Part shown: piece after piece, positions 1 to 6,681 of the stretch | Numbering within the stretch: position 1 is the stretch's first letter | Layout: each line of letters begins with the position of its first letter | Source of the DNA: Chthoniobacterales bacterium | GTDB taxonomy: Bacteria; Verrucomicrobiota; Verrucomicrobiia; Chthoniobacterales; UBA10450 | Direction: 5' to 3' | DNA length: 8,122 bases | Assembly (NCBI GenBank): GCA_013694945.1 | Contig: JACDBM010000166.1 | Location: 1 to 8,122 of the forward strand | Made by a program: the position numbers and the translations under genes | Notes under the pieces: model-generated | Database searches by the model: none | The model's input: the letters and a program-made list of their open reading frames with translations, nothing else | Told to the model about the DNA's origin: nothing

Positions 1-1
1 T

Positions 2-331
2 CGTGCCTCAGACGCCACTGTCCCTCTCGACGCGAAAAGCAGGGGCGGTTTTTTCCTCGGCTTCTTCATCGTTTTGCTGAGCCCCTGGAACGTGGGCTTT
101 TGGCTCGCCGTGATCGGTAGCCAGCCGAATCTCGCCCACAGCGTGGGGCAATCGCTCGCCCTCGCCGGCTCAGTGGTGCTGGGGGTGTTGACGTGGGGCG
201 TTGTGCTTTGCGCTGCGGTGCAACTCGGAGCTCGCGTTTTTTCGCGACCGGGGTGGCAGATCGGGACACAGGCGCTCACGTCGCTCGTCATGCTTTGGTT
301 CGCCCTGCGGCTGGTGCTGAACTTCCCGTGA
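2..331 (+). CDS. LysE/RhtB-family amino-acid exporter, C-terminal part (5' end outside window)
   Basis: The frame is open from the left edge to a TGA at 329-331, giving about 109 residues. A polar stretch (roughly residues 1-15) is followed by a hydrophobic segment with a GFFLGF...LLSPWNVGFW pattern. This resembles the G-x4-NP-like segment that opens the second half of LysE/RhtB/ArgO exporters. Two more hydrophobic segments follow, one around SVVLGVLTWGVVLCAAVQLGA and one at the C-terminal end. LysE proteins are inner-membrane carriers of about 200 residues with 5-6 helices that export amino acids or similar small solutes. The visible half fits, but the substrate cannot be told. A TTG at 74 could be read as a start, yet coding character continues upstream of it, so the true start lies before the window. 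The gene converges on the HAD phosphatase gene, with about 60 bp between the stops. Confidence 0.75.
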   Translation, partial: RASDATVPLDAKSRGGFFLGFFIVLLSPWNVGFWLAVIGSQPNLAHSVGQSLALAGSVVLGVLTWGVVLCAAVQLGARVFSRPGWQIGTQALTSLVMLWFALRLVLNFP

Positions 332-339
332 ACGCTTTC

Positions 340-354
340 GCGCGGACGGCGCGC
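340..354. other. Short GC hairpin between convergent genes
   Basis: GCGCG (340-344) and CGCGC (350-354) form a 5-bp stem around a 5-nt loop in the gap between the converging exporter and HAD genes. No T-run follows on either strand, so it is at best a weak or factor-assisted terminator. In DNA this GC-rich it may be chance. Confidence 0.2.
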
Positions 355-391
355 TGCGGGACCCCAGTGCACCGTTCCCCATTACGAATGG

Positions 392-1273
392 CTAATGCTT
401 CGGGGCGCGGACTGTTCCCGTCTCGATGGCCGCGCGACGCTCGGCGACGATGCGATTGGCGGTTTCTTCCACCATCTGCTCGAGGAGCATACGCAGATGC
501 GTGCCTTGCCGGTAATCGGCCGGCGCGATGTGTTTCACGCGGTCGGCGTGGGTGGAGAGCTGGTAGCATTTTTTAAAACTGGCGCGCGCCGGATCGTCGG
601 GATTGTAAACGGCGATGGCTTCCCCGCGGTTCTTGCGCATGACTGTGAAGCACGGGACGTCCGTCGGGCCGTCGCCGATGTAGATCATGTTCGGGAACGG
701 GATCGGCCGAATCTCCGGGTCCATGTGGTCGTTCACGTCCTGCGACATGTCGAGCAGGCCTTTGTTGATGCGAAAGAGGTACTGCGTTTTCTGCGTGTGA
801 CTGATGACGCGCTTCGGAAACATGATCCGCCCTTCACGATCTTCCGCGAATTCGCAGTTAAAAATCGCACGGACAAACGGGGCCAGCCGGCTGCCTTCGA
901 TCAGCACCTTCATCCCGGAGGAGATAATGTAGTGCTCGACCGAAATGCCGTGAGCGACATGCTCTTCCGTGAGCAGCCCGTTCCTGAATTCCTCGAACAT
1001 CTCCGGCAGTCCTTTGTAGAAATTAAGCTTGCTGCCTAACGAACGCAGTTCCTCGTTGGTCGGGCGATCCATGCCAAGAGTGTCGAGCAGCACTTTCATG
1101 TAAGACAACTCGCTGTCGTATCCCTCCGTCGCCACTAACTCGGAGCAGCGTCGCCAGAAGTTGTCTTTGTTAATGCCGAAAGCGGGAAAGACAACCTCGT
1201 CCTGCATGTAGCTCGGACTCAGGGTTTGATCGTAATCGTAAACGATCGCGATAGTGTTTTGCGGGGTGGGCAA
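392..1273 (-). CDS. HAD-superfamily phosphatase (phosphoserine-phosphatase-like)
   Basis: With a TTG start at 1271-1273 the product is 293 residues. The HAD motifs are all visible. Motif I is VYDYDQTL, with nucleophile Asp13 and general acid Asp15. Motif II is YIISSGM (Ser118/119). Motif III lysines are in the HTQKTQYLFRINKG stretch (Lys161 or Lys171). Motif IV is IGDGPTD, with Mg-binding Asp201 and Asp205. The roughly 100 residues between motifs I and II form an alpha-helical C1 cap, as in phosphoserine-phosphatase-like enzymes. A cytosolic phosphomonoesterase is therefore likely, with unknown substrate. The frame stays open upstream to 1474, but that extension overlaps the amidotransferase gene and encodes Arg-rich shadow sequence, and I find no ATG or GTG near motif I. 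TTG, 20 bp past the upstream stop, is the best start. No Shine-Dalgarno sequence is visible, so translational coupling to the upstream gene is plausible. Confidence 0.85.
   Translation of the reverse strand: MPTPQNTIAIVYDYDQTLSPSYMQDEVVFPAFGINKDNFWRRCSELVATEGYDSELSYMKVLLDTLGMDRPTNEELRSLGSKLNFYKGLPEMFEEFRNGLLTEEHVAHGISVEHYIISSGMKVLIEGSRLAPFVRAIFNCEFAEDREGRIMFPKRVISHTQKTQYLFRINKGLLDMSQDVNDHMDPEIRPIPFPNMIYIGDGPTDVPCFTVMRKNRGEAIAVYNPDDPARASFKKCYQLSTHADRVKHIAPADYRQGTHLRMLLEQMVEETANRIVAERRAAIETGTVRAPKH
1034..1042 (+). repeat. GCCTAACGA word, copy 1 (inside HAD gene)
   Basis: One of four exact + strand copies of this 9-mer in the window. The host gene is on the minus strand, where the word reads TCG TTA GGC (Ser-Leu-Gly) in frame. 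Confidence 0.5.
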
Positions 1274-1293
1274 AGGTGAGAAGAAGTAAAGCG

Positions 1294-1947
1294 TTATCCC
1301 GACACTTTGGAGCTTTCGAAGTCCCTCAATCGTGAAACGAAGTCGGCGAAAAGCGGCGCATACAAAGCGCCACCGCGTTCCGGATGGTACTGCACGGCGA
1401 GAGCGAAAGGATAATCCTTTAGTCGCATCTGTTCGATGATGTCGTCGGACGCGCACCACGCTTCCACTAAACAACCATCCGCCAGGCGATCGATGGCCTG
1501 ATGATGCGAGCTGTTCACCCTGGCGAAACGATGCGTGGCAGTGCCGTCGAACCGGAGAGGCTGCACATCTCGATCCCTCATCTCAGGCGCATCGTGTCCA
1601 GGAATATCGAGTCGGAGTGTGCCCCCCAGGGCAACGTTGAAAACCTGAAGACCTTTGCAGATCGCGAAGATGGGGAGCTCCCGCTCGAGTGCTTCTCTCA
1701 TAGCGGCGAACTCCCACCGGTCGCGCGCGGGTTCGATATCCTGATCAAGCACGGATGGGTCTGGAATCTCTTGTCGCAGAAATTCCGGAGCGATATCCGG
1801 TCCGCCTGTGAGCAACAGCCCGTGCATCTCCCCCATCGTTACGGAGCCTTCCGCCGCGTTCCATACTTTCACTTCTGGATGGGCACCGAACGACCGGCGA
1901 AACCAAGGCTCGTCCTTCGCTCGTATCCAACTGGCGAGATGGGGCAT
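1294..1947 (-). CDS. Class I glutamine amidotransferase / gamma-glutamyl-GABA hydrolase-like (peptidase C26)
   Basis: The product is 217 residues. Family landmarks occur in order: LLLTGGPDI (44-52, the oxyanion-strand region), FAICKGLQVFN (94-104) with nucleophile Cys97 in the nucleophile elbow, NSSHHQAID (145-153), and AVQYHPE (184-190) with His188 and Glu190 completing the Cys-His-Glu triad. The GG(P)D and NSxHHQ patterns match the PuuD-type C26 hydrolases, which cleave gamma-glutamyl amide bonds. PuuD itself has ICRG where this protein has ICKG. At 217 residues it is slightly shorter than the usual 230-255, mainly at the N terminus. The ATG at 1945-1947 is preceded at about 14 nt by a purine-rich GAGAGGG. 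No synthase partner is adjacent, so a stand-alone hydrolase is more likely than an amidotransferase subunit. The substrate is unknown. It is the first gene of a two-gene unit with the HAD phosphatase. Confidence 0.85.
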   Translation of the reverse strand: MPHLASWIRAKDEPWFRRSFGAHPEVKVWNAAEGSVTMGEMHGLLLTGGPDIAPEFLRQEIPDPSVLDQDIEPARDRWEFAAMREALERELPIFAICKGLQVFNVALGGTLRLDIPGHDAPEMRDRDVQPLRFDGTATHRFARVNSSHHQAIDRLADGCLVEAWCASDDIIEQMRLKDYPFALAVQYHPERGGALYAPLFADFVSRLRDFESSKVSG

Positions 1948-1984
1948 CGCGGAGTTTGCGACCCTCTCTTCGCATTGTAAATAG

Positions 1985-2190
1985 CTGCCGCGACACGTTG
2001 GAGCCGGGGGCGTTGACCCCGGCGCGCGCAGGACGCGGATCGGCGGGGTAGTGCATATTCAGCTTGGGATGAGCTGGTGCGGCTCACGCGCGCGAAACAC
2101 TACCCGAGCTCACGGAGCTCTTGAACGCGGGAAGGCCTCAGGTGCCCTGACTCGTGCCAATATGCAGTCGGGGCGCTAAGGCCCCTTCCA
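1985..2190. repeat. Hairpin-dense non-coding region between two minus-strand genes
   Basis: There is no convincing gene in the 246 bp between the amidotransferase start and the DUF885 stop, but there are many exact inverted repeats. GCCGGGG (2003-2009) pairs with CCCCGGC (2017-2023). GGGTAGTG (2046-2053) pairs with CACTACCC (2098-2105) and encloses CAGCT/AGCTG (2060-2064/2072-2076). GAGCTC-ACG-GAGCTC lies at 2106-2120. TCAGG-TGC-CCTGA lies at 2138-2150. GGGGC/GCCCC (2170-2174/2181-2185) sits just past the DUF885 stop and may help end that transcript, although no T-run follows. The region must also hold the promoter of the amidotransferase gene. On the minus strand TACAAT occurs shortly upstream of the ATG, without a good -35. 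The GCCGGGG...CCCCGGC unit looks like a dispersed intergenic repeat, which is an inference. Confidence 0.5.
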
Positions 2191-2193
2191 TAT

Positions 2194-3921
2194 CTACAGT
2201 CCGAGCAGTTCCCGGACGTACTTCGCCGGCGGGCTGCCAAACGACAGCACACTATCGTTATACTGCTTCAGGTCGAATGCGTCGCCTGACTTCGCTTTCG
2301 CGCGGTCCCGCAGCTCCAAATGCTCCGTCGCGCCCACGAAGTAGGTCGAGAGCTGGGTGGAAGAAAGGCGCGCGCGCTTCCATTTCGCTACCGCTTCGCC
2401 TTCCTGCTGGAACCCTTCTTTCATCATCAGATCGAGCGCTTCCTGCTCGCTCATGTTTGCCGTGTGAATGCTCTGGTCGAGGATCGCATTGCAAATGACG
2501 CGCAGCCGCATCTTCAACTGCTGCATCTTGACCTCCGGTCCGCCATAGCCCGATTCGGCCATGAACTGCTCGCTATAAACCGCCCAGCCTTCGATGAAGG
2601 TGCCGCTCTGGAAAATCGCACGCACAAGAGTTGGGGCGCGGAACTTGTTCGCGTGGGCCAGCTGGAGGAAATGCCCCGGCATCGCTTCGTGAATGGTCAG
2701 GTCTTGCACCATGTAGTTGTTGTATTCCCGAAAGAATGACTCCGTCCGCTCCTTCGACCAGCTCGCAGGGGTGGGCTCGATCGCGTAAAACGTCTCGCCA
2801 TTCTTCTCCAGCGGACCGGGTGAATCGCAGTAGGCGATCCCCTGGCCTCGCTTGAATTCCGGCATCACGATGACCTCGAGCGGCTGGTCAAAAACGGTTA
2901 CGAGGTCCTTTTCTTTTGTGAAGTCTGTCGTCTGCCGCAGCGTCTTCTGCGCGAAACCAACGATCGTGTCGTCGTTCGGATGCTGCTCGGCGAGCTTGTC
3001 GAGGACGCCGGTTGTTACCTTCTTCTTGTCCGCCAGAGTCGCTTCGTCCGCTTTCGGAAAATACTTTCTGTAGAGCGGCAGCGCGGTCTGGTAGATCGCG
3101 GCTTGCGTCGCCTGAAGGTCGGCCCGCGCGCGCTTCATGATCTCTTCCATCGACAAATCGGAGGCAAGGGAGAAGCGGAGCTTCGTGCGGAACTTGTCGG
3201 CGCCGAGACGGAAATCTCCGTCGGAACGCGGAAGCAAATCGGTCTGGAGCCATTCCTTATATTCCTCGAGCGCAACCGCCGTTTTCTCCTGCAGTGGAGC
3301 GAGGTCTTTCTTCATCTGCGGGGCGCGGTCGAGAACCGGGTTCAAACCCTCGCGCACAAAGGATATTGCGCCCTGCATCTGCTCTATCGCTGTCTCGGTG
3401 TAGATATTTGGTGAGTGCTTCAGGTTCTCCTTCGCTTGCGCGATCACCTTCGGGATTCCTTCCATTCGCTTCCGGATATTCGGAATCCTTTCCTCGGGCG
3501 GCGCGAACTCGCGCGCGATCAGGAGATAGAGGCTGTTCGCGAGGCTCTGATTGTAAACGAGCGGATTCCACTCGGCTTCTTTAAGTTCTTCGAAGCCGAA
3601 AATTTCACCTTCGACGTTCTCTTTCAGGATGCGAAAATCGACGCTGTTCGGCCCGGTGAGATCGGACTTTCCACTGAAGTCATTCAGCCTTCCCAGAAAA
3701 GCTTTCTGGTCGACTAATTCGCTGGCACGCGCTTCGGCCGAATAGTCAGTGAGCTTGTCATCGTAGCGGTGGTCGCCCAGTCCGGTCGCCTCTTCCGGAT
3801 GGATGCGCAAGCGGTTCTCGATGTAATCGCTCGCCATCTTCTGAAACTCGTCGTCGGCGGGCGTGGCGTTCATTCGCAGCAGTGAAATCGAAGCCAGGAT
3901 TATGATGGTAAGTAATTTCAT
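2194..3921 (-). CDS. Secreted DUF885-family protein, putative zinc carboxypeptidase-like metallopeptidase
   Basis: The product is 575 residues, near the usual 550-620 of DUF885 proteins. Residues 1 to about 20 form a signal peptide (MKLL, then an Ile/Leu/Ala-rich core), so export is likely, probably to the periplasm. The body is mostly alpha-helical. The signature is TIHEAMPGHFLQ with His411, Glu412 and His417 (HExxxGH), the zinc-binding and catalytic motif of this family, followed by FIEGWAVYSEQ with Glu444 as probable third ligand. YCDSPGP and FYAIEP (364-382) upstream are also typical. The substrate is unknown, but members are generally viewed as peptidases. The frame stays open to 4263, but that 114-residue extension translates the intergenic inverted repeat and runs into the divergent reductase gene. 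The ATG at 3919-3921 is chosen because it starts the signal peptide. No clear Shine-Dalgarno sequence precedes it. Confidence 0.88.
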   Translation of the reverse strand: MKLLTIIILASISLLRMNATPADDEFQKMASDYIENRLRIHPEEATGLGDHRYDDKLTDYSAEARASELVDQKAFLGRLNDFSGKSDLTGPNSVDFRILKENVEGEIFGFEELKEAEWNPLVYNQSLANSLYLLIAREFAPPEERIPNIRKRMEGIPKVIAQAKENLKHSPNIYTETAIEQMQGAISFVREGLNPVLDRAPQMKKDLAPLQEKTAVALEEYKEWLQTDLLPRSDGDFRLGADKFRTKLRFSLASDLSMEEIMKRARADLQATQAAIYQTALPLYRKYFPKADEATLADKKKVTTGVLDKLAEQHPNDDTIVGFAQKTLRQTTDFTKEKDLVTVFDQPLEVIVMPEFKRGQGIAYCDSPGPLEKNGETFYAIEPTPASWSKERTESFFREYNNYMVQDLTIHEAMPGHFLQLAHANKFRAPTLVRAIFQSGTFIEGWAVYSEQFMAESGYGGPEVKMQQLKMRLRVICNAILDQSIHTANMSEQEALDLMMKEGFQQEGEAVAKWKRARLSSTQLSTYFVGATEHLELRDRAKAKSGDAFDLKQYNDSVLSFGSPPAKYVRELLGL

Positions 3922-3948
3922 GGGCGCTGCGCGACGATAAGTCTGGGG

Positions 3949-3992
3949 AGCGCAGGCTGCCAACCTGCAGTTTTCGGCAGCGTGCCGAACGC
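3949..3992 (+). repeat. REP-like palindromic unit, left copy
   Basis: This 44-nt unit begins AGCGCAGGCTGCC. It contains two potential hairpins: GCAGG/CCTGC around a 7-nt loop, and a perfect 7-bp stem TTCGGCA-GCG-TGCCGAA (3973-3989). It is matched in inverse orientation by 4049-4092, with about 34 of 44 positions identical. It lies in the divergent gap between the DUF885 and reductase genes. Confidence 0.65.
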
Positions 3993-4048
3993 CGGTGCAC
4001 GTGGCCCTGAGCGCGGATAATTTCGTCGGCGCCGTGGATGCACAGAGT

Positions 4049-4092
4049 GCGTCTGGCAAGCTACCGGACGCGGCCGGTCGGCAGCCTGCGCT
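4049..4092 (-). repeat. REP-like palindromic unit, right (inverted) copy
   Basis: Read on the minus strand this is the same unit as 3949-3992. The outer 13 bases are identical (GGCAGCCTGCGCT at 4080-4092 on +). The second hairpin is largely kept as TCCGGTA-GCT-TGCCAGA, with a partial G-T wobble. The two copies face each other across about 56 bp, an arrangement like paired REP units (BIME-like). The whole region could fold into one long stem. Confidence 0.65.
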
Positions 4093-4143
4093 GATTGCAG
4101 ACGCGCCGATTGATTCGCGTTTAATCCGTGATGCAGTCACGGG

Positions 4144-5079
4144 ATGAGCTGGAACATCTCGCGGCGACAGGCAGCGCGAATAATGGTGGGCACGGCAGCT
4201 GGTCTGACCGTCGCGCCATTTAGCTTTGCAGAAGCGCAGGACGGAACCACGAGGATGCTGCAACGCACAATTCCTTCTTCAGGCGAAAAGCTGCCGGTGA
4301 TCGGGCTCGGGACCTGGCAGGCCTTCGATGTTGGCTCTTCGTCAGGGGAGCGCCAGCCGCTCGAGGAGGTGCTCACGCGGTTCGTGCAAGGTGGCGGCAA
4401 GGTAATCGATTCGTCTCCGATGTATGGACGAGCGGAAAGCGTGGTCGGTGAGATCGCCACAAAACTCAAGCTGCACGACTCGCTCTTTCTGGCCACGAAG
4501 GTCTGGACTATCGGTCGCGCCGCCGGGGTTCGGTCGATGGAGCGGTCGCTCAATTTGCTCCAGACAAAGCGGCTCGACCTCATGCAGGTGCACAACCTGG
4601 TCGATACGCAGACACATCTGACCACCCTGCGTGAATGGAAGAAGCAAGGCCGCGTGCGTTACATCGGCATCACGCACTATAACGCTGGCAGCCACGCCGA
4701 AGTTGCGCGCGTTCTGGAGCGCGACCAGATGGATTTCGTGCAAATCAACTACTCGCTGATGGAACGCGAAGCCGCCGGGCGCGTGCTGCCGGTGGCGAAA
4801 GATCGCGGCGTTGCGGTGATCGTGAACCGTCCCTTTGGCGGCGGGGGTTTGTTCGGACGCGTGCGCGGCAAACTGTTGCCGGACTGGGCGGCGGAGTTCG
4901 ATTGCACTTCCTGGGCGCAGTTCTTCCTAAAGTGGATCGTCGCCAACCCAGCGGTGACGTGCGCAATTCCAGCGACCAGCAATCCGCGCCATCTGGAGGA
5001 CAATATGCAGGGCGGTGTTGGTCGGTTGCCTAACGAGCGGTTGCGCCAGCGAATGGTCGAAGCGGTCGCTGGCGTTTAG
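4144..5079 (+). CDS. Aldo/keto reductase with a twin-arginine-type signal
   Basis: The product is 311 residues. Residues 1-31 carry SRRQAARIM followed by a hydrophobic stretch and an Ala-rich end (FAEA), which reads as a Tat signal peptide, so export of a folded cofactor-loaded enzyme is likely. The rest is an aldo/keto reductase barrel. It starts IGLGTWQAFD (53-62), and the catalytic tetrad is complete: Asp89 (VIDSS), Tyr94 (PMYG), Lys119 (ATKVW) and His150 (MQVHN). Near the C terminus IPATSNPRHLEDNM corresponds to the loop that binds the NADP 2'-phosphate. It probably reduces a carbonyl using NAD(P)H; the substrate is unknown. An in-frame TGA at 4129-4131 leaves ATG 4144 as the only usable start near the signal peptide. 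No strong Shine-Dalgarno sequence is present. A TTTAAT at 4120-4125 could be a -10 box, giving a very short leader. The gene stands alone and converges on the peptide transporter. Confidence 0.88.
   Translation: MSWNISRRQAARIMVGTAAGLTVAPFSFAEAQDGTTRMLQRTIPSSGEKLPVIGLGTWQAFDVGSSSGERQPLEEVLTRFVQGGGKVIDSSPMYGRAESVVGEIATKLKLHDSLFLATKVWTIGRAAGVRSMERSLNLLQTKRLDLMQVHNLVDTQTHLTTLREWKKQGRVRYIGITHYNAGSHAEVARVLERDQMDFVQINYSLMEREAAGRVLPVAKDRGVAVIVNRPFGGGGLFGRVRGKLLPDWAAEFDCTSWAQFFLKWIVANPAVTCAIPATSNPRHLEDNMQGGVGRLPNERLRQRMVEAVAGV
5028..5036 (+). repeat. GCCTAACGA word, copy 2 (inside aldo/keto reductase gene)
   Basis: Exact copy near the 3' end of a plus-strand gene, spanning Leu-Pro-Asn-Glu codons. It shares the 13-mer GTTGCCTAACGAG with copy 3, 448 bp away in another gene. 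Confidence 0.5.
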
Positions 5080-5093
5080 CTCCCTCTCACGGC

Positions 5094-5218
5094 GTTATCC
5101 TGAGGCTGGCGAAGCGCGCTGAAGGATGTCGCACAGGTTCGACCGCACGCCGTGCGCACTGCAAAAGCTCCAAGCTGCGAATGCGAGGTCCCTCGCCGTC
5201 TGCGCGGCTCGGGATGAC
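5094..5218. repeat. 125-bp palindromic intergenic repeat element
   Basis: The element fills most of the gap between the convergent reductase and transporter genes. Its ends are imperfect inverted repeats: GTTATCCTGAG... at 5094 against GTCATCCCGAG... read inward from 5218 on the minus strand, with similarity over about 37-40 nt per arm, including GAAGGATGTCGCA against GAGGGACCTCGCA. The centre carries a small perfect hairpin, CGCAC-GCC-GTGCG (5144-5156). The six-frame peptides (HPEPRRRRGTS, ALRQPQD) are of the type seen in spurious ORFs over such repeats in many bacterial genomes. I recognise the style but cannot name a family. It may act as a bidirectional terminator. No transposase gene is nearby. 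Confidence 0.6.
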
Positions 5219-5247
5219 AGCGCACGTCGCGCGCGGGCGGCGAGTTA

Positions 5248-6675
5248 CTACGTTGGCGTGCCGCCCGCCAGAACCGGCTCCGTCGCGGTCTCGTCCTCCG
5301 TCGGCTCCTGCGATTGCAGGTAAGTGCGATAGCGGTAGAAGTTCGCGACCACGGCAAAGACTGCGGAAGCTGCCAGCATCAACCCGGCAAAGAAGAGGTA
5401 GTAAGTGAAGTCACTCATCTTCGAGGTGCCGTCAGGATTCGAGATAAAGAAGTTCACCCCCGCGGTGAAAGCGTTGCCTAACGAGACGCAGAAAAGCCAT
5501 GCGGCCATGACCGCGCTCTTCATCTTGTTCGGCGCCTGCGTATAGGAAAGCTCCAGGCCCGTAATCGACACCATCGTTTCGCCTGCCGTGAGGATGACGT
5601 AAGCGAGGAACTGCCACCAGACAGTCGGTCGCTGGCCAGCGTCGATCATGCTTTGAATGAACGCGATGACGATAAAGCTAAACCCAGTGAGAAAGAGACC
5701 GATGCCGATCTTCCGGAGAGGTGTGAGCGGGAAAACCTTATCGATGATCGGATAGATGACGTAGTTCATCAGTGGGATGAACAGCAGGATGAGGATAGGA
5801 TTGGCTGTCTGAACCTGAGCAGGCAGCAACTGCACTCCGAAGAAGTTCAGGTCCATGTTGCGCGCCTGAAGTGTCCATGATCCGCCAGAGCTTTGGTCCC
5901 ACAGCGACCAGAAGATCGCGACGAAGATGTAAACGATGACCAGCCGACCGAGCGCGCCTAGGCCTTCCTTGCTGAACATCTGTTTTACAAAACCCCAACC
6001 CGCCGGCGGGATGTGCACGAATTTTTTGCGGCCGGCCCAGAAGAAAATCGTAGCAATGAACATTGCGACACCGGGGATGCCGAACGCCCAGCGCGGGCCC
6101 CAATTCGGGTTCGCCAGCATGAGCGGGCAGAGAATGGTGGAGAGGAAGGAACCGGCATTGATCGAGAAATAGAACCAGCCAAATACCTTCGAGAGCAGGC
6201 GCTTGTTCGACTCGCCGAACTGATCCCCGACGTTCGCTGAGACACAGGGCTTGATGCCGCCCGAACCCAGCGCAATCAGGCCCAGCCCAATCGCGAGAAC
6301 CTTCGCCTGCCCAAAGGCAATGCCGAAGGAGGTGTCCATGAATGCGAGCGTTAAGTGGCCAAGGCAGTAAACAATCGAGAGCCAGAAGATGGTGTTGTAT
6401 TTGCCGAGAATTCCTTCCGCTAGAATCGCGCCGAGGATCGGCAGGAAGTACACGGCTGAGACAAAGGTGGCGAACCACGCCCGTGCCTGCGCATCGCCCA
6501 TCGGCGCGAGCTGCCCCGTCGCGTTGACGAGGTAAGTCGTCATGAAAACGATCAGGATCGACCTCATCCCGTAGAACGAGAAACGCTCCGCGGCTTCGTT
6601 GCCGATGATGTACGGCACGCCGGGAGGCATCGTGCTGATGTTGGGCGGGGTGGTCGCGTATTTGTGTTTGGCCAT
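5248..6675 (-). CDS. POT/PTR-family proton-coupled oligopeptide transporter
   Basis: The product is 475 residues, close to the family norm of 480-500. It is a polytopic inner-membrane protein that takes up di- and tripeptides with protons. Diagnostic motifs are visible: GNEAAERFSFYGMR (25-38), the ExxERF proton-coupling motif with Glu27, Glu30 and Arg31; LIALGSGGIKPCVSANVGDQF (133-153, first PTR signature); FYFSINAGSF (168-177, second PTR signature); and GETMVSITGLELSYTQAP (365-382) in a late helix. The C-terminal tail (about 455-475) is acidic and Thr/Pro-rich. The start at 6675 has a strong ribosome binding site, AGGAG 6 nt upstream. The gene follows a small His-rich lipoprotein-like gene by 16 bp, so the two are probably co-transcribed. 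It converges on the aldo/keto reductase gene. Substrate specificity within POT (peptide or other) is not decided by the sequence. Confidence 0.93.
   Translation of the reverse strand: MAKHKYATTPPNISTMPPGVPYIIGNEAAERFSFYGMRSILIVFMTTYLVNATGQLAPMGDAQARAWFATFVSAVYFLPILGAILAEGILGKYNTIFWLSIVYCLGHLTLAFMDTSFGIAFGQAKVLAIGLGLIALGSGGIKPCVSANVGDQFGESNKRLLSKVFGWFYFSINAGSFLSTILCPLMLANPNWGPRWAFGIPGVAMFIATIFFWAGRKKFVHIPPAGWGFVKQMFSKEGLGALGRLVIVYIFVAIFWSLWDQSSGGSWTLQARNMDLNFFGVQLLPAQVQTANPILILLFIPLMNYVIYPIIDKVFPLTPLRKIGIGLFLTGFSFIVIAFIQSMIDAGQRPTVWWQFLAYVILTAGETMVSITGLELSYTQAPNKMKSAVMAAWLFCVSLGNAFTAGVNFFISNPDGTSKMSDFTYYLFFAGLMLAASAVFAVVANFYRYRTYLQSQEPTEDETATEPVLAGGTPT
5476..5484 (+). repeat. GCCTAACGA word, copy 3 (inside POT transporter gene)
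   Basis: Exact copy within a minus-strand gene, read there as Ser-Leu-Gly with Leu encoded by TTA. It is embedded in GTTGCCTAACGAG, identical to copy 2 over 13 bases. Confidence 0.5.
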
Positions 6676-6681
6676 GATTGA

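Noticed and set aside
395..1039. 214-residue plus-strand open frame
   Set aside because: It is the antisense shadow of the HAD gene, which has all four HAD motifs; the plus-strand product has no recognisable domain.
1274..1474. 67-residue N-terminal extension of the HAD phosphatase
   Set aside because: It overlaps the C-terminal coding part of the amidotransferase, is Arg-rich like a shadow frame, and lies before the normal start of the HAD domain.
1501..1980. 159-residue plus-strand open frame
   Set aside because: Antisense to the amidotransferase catalytic region, with no family features.
4128..4140. GTGA-TGCAG-TCAC dyad just upstream of the reductase ATG as an operator
   Set aside because: Four-base arms are too short to separate from chance.
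3922..4263. 114-residue N-terminal extension of the DUF885 protein
   Set aside because: It translates the intergenic inverted repeat and the divergent reductase start, while a proper signal peptide begins at 3921.
5076..5357. 93-residue Arg-rich minus-strand frame over the intergenic repeat
   Set aside because: Typical false gene produced by a palindromic repeat; it also overlaps the end of the transporter gene.
5738..6478. 246-residue minus-strand frame inside the transporter gene
   Set aside because: Out-of-frame shadow of the POT gene, whose signatures are unambiguous in the other frame.
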